From positions 59,800-123,799 of the forward strand of contig NZ_CAMIGN010000006.1 in the NCBI RefSeq assembly GCF_946221935.1: a stretch of DNA of 64,000 bases, read 5' to 3'. The notes beneath the pieces were generated by a model. It saw only the letters and a program-made list of their open reading frames with translations. It was not told the DNA's origin and ran no database searches. Below are positions 58,312 to 64,000 of the stretch, one piece after another. The first letter of the stretch is position 1. Each line of letters begins with the position of its first letter. This stretch comes from an uncultured Corynebacterium sp. (GTDB taxonomy: Bacteria; Actinomycetota; Actinomycetes; Mycobacteriales; Mycobacteriaceae). A program made the translations under genes and the position numbers.

Positions 58312-58896
58312 TTAGATGTTGTTCTGCATGTCGTCGACCCACTTCACGGCGTCCACCAGCGGAGTGTTCTGCTCCGGCTTGCGGGGACGAATCTTTGCCG
58401 GAATGCCGGTGAGGATTGAGTGTGGGGGAGCATCCTTGGTAACCACGGCGTTGGCGCCAATCGCGGAGCCCTCGCCGATGGTGATGGGACCCAGAACCTT
58501 TGCTCCAGCACCGATCATCACCCCATTGCCGATGGTGGGGTGGCGCTTGCATTGAACAAGCTCGGACCCTCCCAGGGTTACCCCGTGATACAGCATCACG
58601 TCATCGCCGATTTCCGCTGTTTCACCGATGACCACTCCCATGCCGTGGTCGATAAAGAACCTCCGGCCGATGGTGGCGCCCGGGTGGATCTCAATGCCGG
58701 TTAGAGCGCGAGTGGCCTGGCTAATGATGCGGGCGATGCTGCGGTGGCCGCGCGTCCACAGCGCGTGAGAGACACGGTGCGCCCAGATGGCGTGAAGGCC
58801 GGAGTACACGATGGCGTTTTCCACGTCGCCACGGGCCGCTGGGTCGTGCTCGCGGGCATTGTTAAGATCCTCGCGGATGCGTCCAAGAATGCTCAA
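58312..58896 (-). CDS. cysE: Serine O-acetyltransferase
   Basis: First step of cysteine synthesis: serine plus acetyl-CoA to O-acetylserine. A 194-aa trimer-of-hexapeptides enzyme: a short N-terminal helical part, then left-handed beta-helix repeats (GIEIHPGATIGRRFFIDHGMGVVIGETAEIG, with the catalytic His in DHGMG) and VLGPITIGEGSAIGANAVV. This is the short bacterial form; it ends in the usual C-terminal tail (VKWVDDMQNNI), which docks into CysK. It is downstream of cysK on the same strand with a 159-bp gap. Confidence 0.94.
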   Translation of the reverse strand: MSILGRIREDLNNAREHDPAARGDVENAIVYSGLHAIWAHRVSHALWTRGHRSIARIISQATRALTGIEIHPGATIGRRFFIDHGMGVVIGETAEIGDDVMLYHGVTLGGSELVQCKRHPTIGNGVMIGAGAKVLGPITIGEGSAIGANAVVTKDAPPHSILTGIPAKIRPRKPEQNTPLVDAVKWVDDMQNNI

Positions 58897-58977
58897 GGGT
58901 GTGGTCTTTCGGTAGGAGGGTATAGAGGGGCGGGAGATAGGTGCCCTAAAGAACTTTCGCAGCCACTATAACGAGAA

Positions 58978-59024
58978 GGCGCTGCCTCCTATTTCACCGC
59001 AAGGCGGAAAAAGGGGGTAGCGCC
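58978..59024 (-). terminator. Complex hairpin between cysK and cysE
   Basis: GGCGCT/AGCGCC extended by CCTCCT/AGGGGG, with an inner CCGC/GCGG hairpin. It lies about 30 bp after the cysK stop. No T-run on the minus strand, so it is more likely a partial terminator or a stability element between the two genes. Confidence 0.45.
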
Positions 59025-59055
59025 TACTTCTGTGGCTGGGATGCTGGGCGGAGAA

Positions 59056-59991
59056 CTAGTCGCGCAGGTCGTCGAACAGCAGGGTGGAGACGTAGCGCTC
59101 GCCGAAGTCCGGAACGATAACGACGATGGTCTTGCCCTCGTTCTCGTCCTTCTTGGCCTCTTCCAGTGCTGCCCAGACGGCAGCACCGGAGGAGATGCCG
59201 GAGAGAATGCCCTCGGCCTTGGCTAGCTCGCGTGCGGTCGTGGTGGCGTTCTCCAGCGGAACGTCAATGACGCGATCCAGGATGTCCTTGTTCAGGTTCT
59301 CCGGGAAGAAGTTGGTGCCCAGGCCTTGGATCTTGTGCGGTCCGAAGCGGCCTTCGGTCAGCAACGGGGAGTCTGCTGGCTCTACGCCAACGATCTCGAT
59401 CTTCTCGTACTTTTCCTTCAGGTACTTCGCTGCGCCGGAGACGGTGCCGCCGGTGCCCACACCTGCAACAAAAATGTCTACCTCACCGTCGGTGTCTTCC
59501 CAGATCTCTGGACCAGTGGTGTTGTAGTGGATCTCTGGGTTGGCCGGGTTAGCGAACTGGCGTGCCAGGATGGCGTTGTCGGTGCTCTCAACGATCTCGT
59601 TGGCCTTATCCACCGCGCCCTGCATGCCGCCGGGGCCGGGGGTGAGTACGAGCTCTGCGCCCAGGGCACGCAGCATAATACGACGCTCGTTCGACATGGT
59701 CTCCGGCATGGTTAGGACAACCTTGTAGCCCTTCGCGGCGCCGACCATTGCTAGTGCGATACCGGTATTGCCGGAGGTTGCCTCGACAATGGTGCCGCCC
59801 GGCTTCAACGTGCCGTCCTTCTCAGCTGCCTCGATGATGGCCTTACCGATGCGATCCTTCACGGAGTTAGCCGGGTTAAAAGCTTCTAGCTTCAACAGGA
59901 CGTTAGCCTTCAGGCCTTCGCCGAAGGCGCCCAGCTTCACTAGGGGAGTGCCGCCGATGAGCTCGGTGATGTTGTTGTAAATCTTCGCCAT
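59056..59991 (-). CDS. cysK: Cysteine synthase (O-acetylserine sulfhydrylase)
   Basis: PLP enzyme (311 aa) making cysteine from O-acetylserine and sulfide. PLP Lys in LEAFNPANSVKDRIG near residue 43; ATSGNTGIALA near 70; phosphate loop GVGTGGTVSGAAKYLK near 178; SGISSGAA near 265. AAAGGAT precedes ATG 59991. A perfect McbR-type operator lies 20 bp upstream of the start, so the gene should respond to the methionine/cysteine repressor. Confidence 0.95.
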   Translation of the reverse strand: MAKIYNNITELIGGTPLVKLGAFGEGLKANVLLKLEAFNPANSVKDRIGKAIIEAAEKDGTLKPGGTIVEATSGNTGIALAMVGAAKGYKVVLTMPETMSNERRIMLRALGAELVLTPGPGGMQGAVDKANEIVESTDNAILARQFANPANPEIHYNTTGPEIWEDTDGEVDIFVAGVGTGGTVSGAAKYLKEKYEKIEIVGVEPADSPLLTEGRFGPHKIQGLGTNFFPENLNKDILDRVIDVPLENATTTARELAKAEGILSGISSGAAVWAALEEAKKDENEGKTIVVIVPDFGERYVSTLLFDDLRD

Positions 59992-60010
59992 GGGGGCGAT
60001 CCTTTCATTC

Positions 60011-60026
60011 TAGACTGATCGGTCTA
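60011..60026. promoter_or_regulatory. McbR-type operator of cysK
   Basis: TAGAC-TGATCG-GTCTA equals the C. glutamicum McbR consensus TAGAC-N6-GTCTA at every fixed base. McbR is a TetR-type repressor of sulfur and methionine genes, released from DNA by S-adenosylhomocysteine. The site lies just downstream of the probable cysK -10, where a bound repressor would block transcription. Confidence 0.85.
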
Positions 60027-60034
60027 TATCGGGT

Positions 60035-60040
60035 AGTTTA
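60035..60040 (-). promoter_or_regulatory. Candidate -10 hexamer of cysK
   Basis: Minus-strand TAAACT. Transcription would start near 60029, directly before the McbR-type operator, leaving a leader of about 38 nt. Confidence 0.4.
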
Positions 60041-60151
60041 CACCTCTTTGTCGGCCTACACCACTGTTGAGTTTGGCCGCTCTCTCGTGACGCCCTTTCG
60101 CACCCAAAGCTTTGCCAGAATCTCAGACGCAGATTCAGGGGATTTGGTTCA

Positions 60152-60979
60152 ATGGCAACCATGACTTCCGAAAACCAGACTTCAGTAAACCCCGTGAACC
60201 CCGACCAGCCTTATGAAACCATTCAGGTAGCCGTCAATGGTGCCGTCGCAACGATCACCCTGGATCGACCAAAGGCACTTAACGCGCTGAACAGTGCTGT
60301 GCTTTCCGAAATCGTTCCGGCTGCTCAGGCGTTGGATGCCGACCCGGCGATTGGCGCAATCGTCATCACCGGCAGCGAAAAGAGTTTTGCTGCCGGTGCC
60401 GATATCAAGGAAATGAAGGACGAGGTCTACCCAGAGGTAGCCGAAAAGCGCCTCTTTGGAGATTGGGAAAAGTTGGCCCAGCTGAAGACCCCGCTGATCA
60501 CCGCGGTCTCCGGATTTGCTCTCGGCGGCGGCTGCGAACTAGCTATGCTGGGCGATATTCTGCTGGCTAGCGAGTCCGCCAAGTTCGGACAGCCGGAGAC
60601 CACTTTGGGCATTATTCCGGGTATGGGTGGCACCCAGCGACTAACTCGTGCCGTGGGGAAGTACAAGGCCATGGATCTGATCCTTACTGGGCGCATGATG
60701 GATGCCGAGGAGGCTGAACGCTGTGGCTTGGTTTCCCGGATTCTGCCGGCAGAGGGCTTCGCCGACGAGGTTCAAAAGGTAGCGGCGAAGGTTGCAAGCA
60801 TGTCCCACGTTGCACTGGCCGCCGCCACTGAGATGGTGGACGAGGCATACCGCTCCACTCTGGATGAGGGCGTGGAGGCTGAGCGCCAGCAGTTCTGGCG
60901 CCTGTTCGACACTGCGGATCAGAAGGAAGGCATGGCCGCCTTCGTGGAGAAGCGTAAGCCGGAGTGGAAGCACTGCTAG
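60152..60979 (+). CDS. echA: Enoyl-CoA hydratase (crotonase family)
   Basis: A 275-aa crotonase that hydrates 2-enoyl-CoA in fatty-acid beta-oxidation. Oxyanion-hole segments SFAAGADIKEM and ALGGGCELAMLGD; the two acidic catalytic residues are in GGGCELAML and FGQPETTLGIIPGMGGTQRL, as in true hydratases. The first ~18 residues are a polar extension. AGGGGA is upstream of ATG 60152. No other beta-oxidation gene is adjacent, so the specific substrate length is unknown. Confidence 0.9.
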   Translation: MATMTSENQTSVNPVNPDQPYETIQVAVNGAVATITLDRPKALNALNSAVLSEIVPAAQALDADPAIGAIVITGSEKSFAAGADIKEMKDEVYPEVAEKRLFGDWEKLAQLKTPLITAVSGFALGGGCELAMLGDILLASESAKFGQPETTLGIIPGMGGTQRLTRAVGKYKAMDLILTGRMMDAEEAERCGLVSRILPAEGFADEVQKVAAKVASMSHVALAAATEMVDEAYRSTLDEGVEAERQQFWRLFDTADQKEGMAAFVEKRKPEWKHC

Positions 60980-61037
60980 GCGCTAGCCCCCAAACATTGC
61001 CAACCCCTCCTTGGTTAAACCTGGCACAATTGCGGCT

Positions 61038-61553
61038 ATGGCACATTCCAAGCAAGTCAACCGCACCATTGAACTGTCCATTCACGAGGTCCACGAGGTT
61101 GTCTCGGGCGAACGGTTCCTTCTGACCGATGAGGGAATGGTTGAGAAGTCGGACTCTCAAATTGTTGAGGCGGAGCGGAAAGAGCTCCCCGATGGTCGAG
61201 TGTGGGCGCGGGTTGGCGTGAGGGCGTCCCAAAAAGAGCTAGAAGAGCTTTCCGAGGACAAGAACAAGCCCCTAGCTTTCCAAGAAACCTATGTGTCGCA
61301 ACTAGACGAAGAAGGTGCGTTCGAGGCGACGTCGACGATGGAGCTGCCGATGGGGATGGGGACAATGGAAACCCGTTTTATCTATGCGGCGGCGGATTCA
61401 GACCTGACAACGGTCGAGGCGATCCTCACGGCAAAAGCATCAATCCCATTGATCTCAGGCAAGCTGGAAAAGCACCTGCTCAAAACTTCGGACAAGGTTG
61501 TCGACGATAGCCTGGCGCGCATTCGGAATCTAAGTGTCACGGAGGCTCAATAA
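61038..61553 (+). CDS. DUF2505 (SRPBCC-like) protein
   Basis: A 171-aa protein of the actinobacterial DUF2505 family, thought to have the START/SRPBCC helix-grip fold that binds hydrophobic ligands. Recognisable by NRTIELSIHEVHEVV at the start, FQETYVSQLDEEGAFEATSTMELPMG in the middle and ILTAKASIPLISGKLEKHLL near the end. No catalytic residues are known. Start ATG 61038; CACAAT lies 7 nt upstream and could be a leaderless -10. Confidence 0.8.
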   Translation: MAHSKQVNRTIELSIHEVHEVVSGERFLLTDEGMVEKSDSQIVEAERKELPDGRVWARVGVRASQKELEELSEDKNKPLAFQETYVSQLDEEGAFEATSTMELPMGMGTMETRFIYAAADSDLTTVEAILTAKASIPLISGKLEKHLLKTSDKVVDDSLARIRNLSVTEAQ

Positions 61554-61603
61554 GACCCCAAAAAGGTTAGGAGTGGCTGTGCACCTTTTTGCTGATGAAA
61601 GCA

Positions 61604-61643
61604 TGGGGGCAGTTTTGGGGGTAGCTAGGGGGTGAACTATACT
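61604..61643 (+). promoter_or_regulatory. ramA promoter with three RamA-like sites
   Basis: -35 TTGGGG (61615-61620), 17 nt, -10 TATACT (61638-61643). Three G-runs, TGGGGGC (61604), TGGGGGT (61616) and AGGGGGT (61627), each fit the RamA consensus A/C/T-G4-6-T/C and are spaced 11-12 bp, one overlapping the -35 and one the spacer. This predicts autorepression. Confidence 0.6.
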
Positions 61644-61711
61644 CCCTACTCACACGGCGTCTATGCCCGCGAAAGGCTAGGCGCCACAGGTCAAGTTTGA
61701 GGAGTGAACAG

Positions 61712-62572
61712 GTGGACCAGCAGCGGCAACGCGATGACGAAGATGTCATCATTTCTGCGCTGAATTCTCTAAAAAACGCGACTGGCATCCCGGTGACGAT
61801 GTACGCGGCGAGCTCCGCCGAAGGAAAGCTGCGGATCTCCAAGTGGGTAGGGCTGCGCACGCCGGCGCTGCACAACCTTGAGATTGCACCAGGCGCAGGT
61901 GTCGGTGGCCGCGTCGTAACCACCCGCCGTCCCGTAGGAGTCTCCGACTACACCCGGGCTAAGTCCATTAGCCACGACTTTGACCGTCATATTCGCGATG
62001 AAGGACTGCACTCCGTAGTTGCCGTGCCCGTGATCGTGAAGCGCGAGGTGCGGGGCGTGCTGTATGCGGGCGTGCACTCTCGTGCTCGCATGGGAGACAA
62101 GGTGCTCGAAGAGGTCACCATGACCGCGCGTTGCCTGGAGCAGGACATTGCAGTCAATGAGGCGCTGCGTACGAATGAGGCCGGTCGTGGTGCAAACGCG
62201 GCGGCGTCCTCCACAAATAAGCAGGTGCGATCGATGTCCGGCGCCGAATGGGAACAGGTGCGCGCCACTCACAGCAAGCTTCGCATGCTCGCAAACCGTG
62301 TGGGTGACGATGAACTGCGGCGAGATCTTGAAGTCCTATGCGACCAAATGGTCTCCCCGGTGCGCGTGAAGCAGACCACCAAGCTTTCTGCGCGTGAGCT
62401 GGATGTTTTGGCCTGCGTGGCTCTCGGCCACACCAACGTGGAAGCCGCAGCCGAGATGGGGATTGGTGCAGAGACGGTGAAGAGCTACCTACGCTCTGTC
62501 ATGCGCAAGCTCGGAGCGCACACTCGCTACGAGGCTGTTAACGCAGCCCGGCGTATCGGCGCGCTGCCCTGA
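61712..62572 (+). CDS. ramA: LuxR-type regulator RamA (acetate metabolism)
   Basis: A 286-aa regulator with an N-terminal GAF-like domain (residues about 10-150, including APGAGVGGRVVTTRRPVGVSDY) and a C-terminal LuxR helix-turn-helix (LSARELDVLACVALGHTNVEAAAEMGIGAETVKSYLRSVMRKLGAHTRYEAVNAARRIG). In C. glutamicum RamA is a global regulator of acetate, glyoxylate, propionate and cell-wall genes. GTG 61712 is fixed by GAGGAG 7 nt upstream; a TTG at 61697 would place the ribosome site inside the gene. Own promoter upstream; terminator downstream. Confidence 0.93.
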   Translation: MDQQRQRDDEDVIISALNSLKNATGIPVTMYAASSAEGKLRISKWVGLRTPALHNLEIAPGAGVGGRVVTTRRPVGVSDYTRAKSISHDFDRHIRDEGLHSVVAVPVIVKREVRGVLYAGVHSRARMGDKVLEEVTMTARCLEQDIAVNEALRTNEAGRGANAAASSTNKQVRSMSGAEWEQVRATHSKLRMLANRVGDDELRRDLEVLCDQMVSPVRVKQTTKLSARELDVLACVALGHTNVEAAAEMGIGAETVKSYLRSVMRKLGAHTRYEAVNAARRIGALP

Positions 62573-62586
62573 TCTAGCCCTGTTTC

Positions 62587-62615
62587 TCGCCCCGCCATGA
62601 GTGGGGCGATTTTTT
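62587..62615 (+). terminator. Rho-independent terminator of ramA
   Basis: TCGCCCCGC pairs with GTGGGGCGA (9 bp, one G-T pair, loop CATGA) and is followed by TTTTTT at 62610-62615. Confidence 0.88.
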
Positions 62616-62616
62616 G

Positions 62617-62622
62617 TAGGCT
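62617..62622 (+). promoter_or_regulatory. -10 hexamer of leaderless murA
   Basis: TAGGCT, 7 nt, GTG 62630. It begins one base after the T-run of the ramA terminator, so any -35 lies inside that hairpin. Confidence 0.5.
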
Positions 62623-62629
62623 AGGGGGC

Positions 62630-63886
62630 GTGAAAGACAGCTTCGTAGTAACCGGTGGAACCAGGCTGCAGGGCGCCATCAAGGTGTCCGGCGCAAAGAA
62701 CAGCGTGCTTAAGCTCATGTCAGCTGCACTTTTGGCACCTGGAACCACCACGTTGACCAACTGCCCAGAAATTGCCGATGTGCCCTACATGGCCGAGGTT
62801 CTGCGTGGCCTGGGCTGCGAGGTGGAGCTCGACGGTTCTGTCGTTCGCATCACCACTCCTGAGGAAATCGAGTACAACGCGGACTTCGAGGCCGTTCGTC
62901 AGTTCCGTGCATCCGTCGCGGTCTTGGGGCCGCTAACTTCTCGTCGCCTCAAGGCGCGGGTCGCCCTTCCCGGTGGTGACGCCATCGGTTCCCGTCCTCT
63001 TGATATGCACCAATCTGGACTGGAATTACTTGGAGCAACCACCAAGATTGAGCATGGTTGCCTGGTCGCCGAAGCCGAAGAGCTCCATGGGGCTCAGATC
63101 AAATTGGACTTCCCCTCGGTAGGGGCAACGGAGAATATTCTGACTGCCGCCGTTTTGGCAGAGGGAACCACCACCTTGGATAACGCGGCACGGGAGCCAG
63201 AGATCGTGGATCTGTGCAACATGCTTGTGGAAATGGGCGCCAAGATCAGTGGAGCCGGATCTAACACGATCACCGTGGAAGGGGTGGAGCGACTAAACCC
63301 GGTGAATCACGAAGTTGTGGGTGATCGTATCGTCGCCGGCACCTGGGCTTATGCAGCGGCGATGACACAGGGCGACATCACGGTCGGTGGTATTGATCCG
63401 CAGCATTTGCATTTGGTGTTGGAGAAGCTAAAACTGGCGGGCGCCCAGGTGGAGACGTATCCGACTGGGTTCCGTGTGGTGCAGGTGGAACGTCCGAAGG
63501 CGGTGGATTATCAGACGTTGCCGTTCCCAGGGTTCCCGACCGACCTGCAGCCGATGGCTATTGCGCTGTGCACCGTGAGTGAGGGGATGAGTGTGATTAC
63601 GGAGAATATTTTCGAGTCTCGCTTCCGCTTTGTCGATGAGATGATGCGCCTCGGTGCGGATGCAAGTATTGATGGCCACCACGTAGTGATCCGCGGAAGG
63701 GAGCGGCTCTCCTCGGCTCCGGTATGGAGTTCTGACATCCGAGCCGGTGCTGGTTTGGTGCTGGCTGGCCTGGTTGCAGACGGGCAGACCGAAGTGCACG
63801 ACGTGTACCACATCGACCGTGGCTACCCGGAGTTCCCGGAGCAGTTGCGCTCCTTGGGGGCAGAGATCGAACGCGTGCGGCGTTAG
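62630..63886 (+). CDS. murA: UDP-N-acetylglucosamine 1-carboxyvinyltransferase
   Basis: First committed step of peptidoglycan synthesis: enolpyruvyl transfer from PEP to UDP-GlcNAc. A 418-aa inside-out alpha/beta barrel; start VKDSFVVTGG with Lys near 23 in GAKNSVLKLM, and the active-site loop LPGGDAIGSRPLDMHQ. The residue normally Cys115 in E. coli, the target of fosfomycin, is Asp117 here, exactly as in M. tuberculosis, so natural fosfomycin resistance is expected. GTG 62630 gives the standard length; the longer reading frame enters the ramA terminator. A rRNA operon usually follows in actinobacteria. Confidence 0.95.
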   Translation: MKDSFVVTGGTRLQGAIKVSGAKNSVLKLMSAALLAPGTTTLTNCPEIADVPYMAEVLRGLGCEVELDGSVVRITTPEEIEYNADFEAVRQFRASVAVLGPLTSRRLKARVALPGGDAIGSRPLDMHQSGLELLGATTKIEHGCLVAEAEELHGAQIKLDFPSVGATENILTAAVLAEGTTTLDNAAREPEIVDLCNMLVEMGAKISGAGSNTITVEGVERLNPVNHEVVGDRIVAGTWAYAAAMTQGDITVGGIDPQHLHLVLEKLKLAGAQVETYPTGFRVVQVERPKAVDYQTLPFPGFPTDLQPMAIALCTVSEGMSVITENIFESRFRFVDEMMRLGADASIDGHHVVIRGRERLSSAPVWSSDIRAGAGLVLAGLVADGQTEVHDVYHIDRGYPEFPEQLRSLGAEIERVRR

Positions 63887-63927
63887 AAGCGTTTGATATT
63901 GCTCAAAAACCGCCCTGACCTTGTTGT

Positions 63928-63956
63928 TTGTGTTTGTGTTGGGGTGTGTGTACATT
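63928..63956 (+). promoter_or_regulatory. Candidate rRNA operon promoter at window end
   Basis: TTGTGT (63928-63933), 17 nt, TACATT (63951-63956), in a GT-rich stretch after murA. In actinobacteria rrs commonly follows murA, so 63887-64000 probably is the start of the rrn promoter/leader; no 16S sequence is inside the window. Confidence 0.35.
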
Positions 63957-64000
63957 TATTCGAGTCAGCGCGACACGGCGCTGTGAGTGAGTAGCTTGCA

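Overview
The window is a stretch of actinobacterial core chromosome, almost certainly from a Corynebacterium. The indicators are the hta/hmuO heme-acquisition genes, ThrE exporter, otsA/otsB, a LacI regulator in the position of C. glutamicum ipsA, the PhoR/PhoS two-component pair, mycothiol synthase mshD, an LmeA-like DUF2993 protein, RamA, a TAGAC-N6-GTCTA (McbR-type) operator at cysK, a MurA with Asp in place of the usual catalytic Cys, and very many leaderless starts. Gene order closely follows what I recall of the C. glutamicum ATCC 13032 segment from about cg2913 down to cg2831. I cannot name the species. I see no prophage, insertion sequence, CRISPR array or complete mobile element.

Layout. 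1-1.9 kb: heme uptake/degradation operon (end of an HtaA-like protein, heme oxygenase, a second Htaa-domain surface protein). 2.1-4.7 kb: rlmB and a type-B carboxylesterase. 4.8-7.4 kb: zinc-type ABC importer. 7.6-13.5 kb: ipsA-like regulator, trehalose synthesis (otsA, META-domain lipoprotein, otsB), a histone H1-like protein and thrE. 13.7-14.7 kb: tRNA-Thr, tRNA-Gly and an AT-richer orphan gene. 14.7-20.3 kb: acetyltransferase, L,D-transpeptidase, phosphate two-component system phoR-phoS, a lipase-like protein and a HIT hydrolase.

20.4-41 kb is a dispersed purine cluster (purD, purB, purC, purS-Q-L, purF, purM), which together with genes elsewhere makes IMP/AMP. It is interrupted by two osmoadaptation modules: a Ktr-type K+ channel pair (21.7-23.7 kb) and an OpuC-like quaternary-amine ABC importer (26.5-30.1 kb). 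It also contains oligopeptidase B, a DUF2334 protein, a double-hotdog thioesterase and a sterol-carrier-like protein. 41-46.6 kb: DUF3073, ygfZ/pabC (divergent), nitrobindin-like, DUF2993 and mshD. 47-52.6 kb: the high-affinity phosphate transporter pstSCAB, gluconokinase and phoU; phoR/phoS in the same window probably controls pst. 52.7-58.3 kb: dusB, a CoA transferase, an old-yellow-enzyme reductase and five tRNA genes (Lys, Glu, Asp, Asp, Phe). 58.3-60 kb: cysE and cysK. 60.1-63.9 kb: enoyl-CoA hydratase, DUF2505, ramA and murA. The last ~110 bp look like the start of a ribosomal RNA operon leader.

The most useful non-coding observations are: at least fifteen genes whose -10 hexamer lies 6-8 nt before the start codon (leaderless mRNAs, including purD, purB, purC, purF, phoU, murA); direct-repeat response-regulator boxes before pstS and before phoR; a perfect McbR-type operator before cysK; a phased array of RamA-like G-runs over the ramA promoter; and a compact multi-helix leader before the osmoprotectant importer that I could not assign to a known RNA class. 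I found no clearly new multi-gene system.
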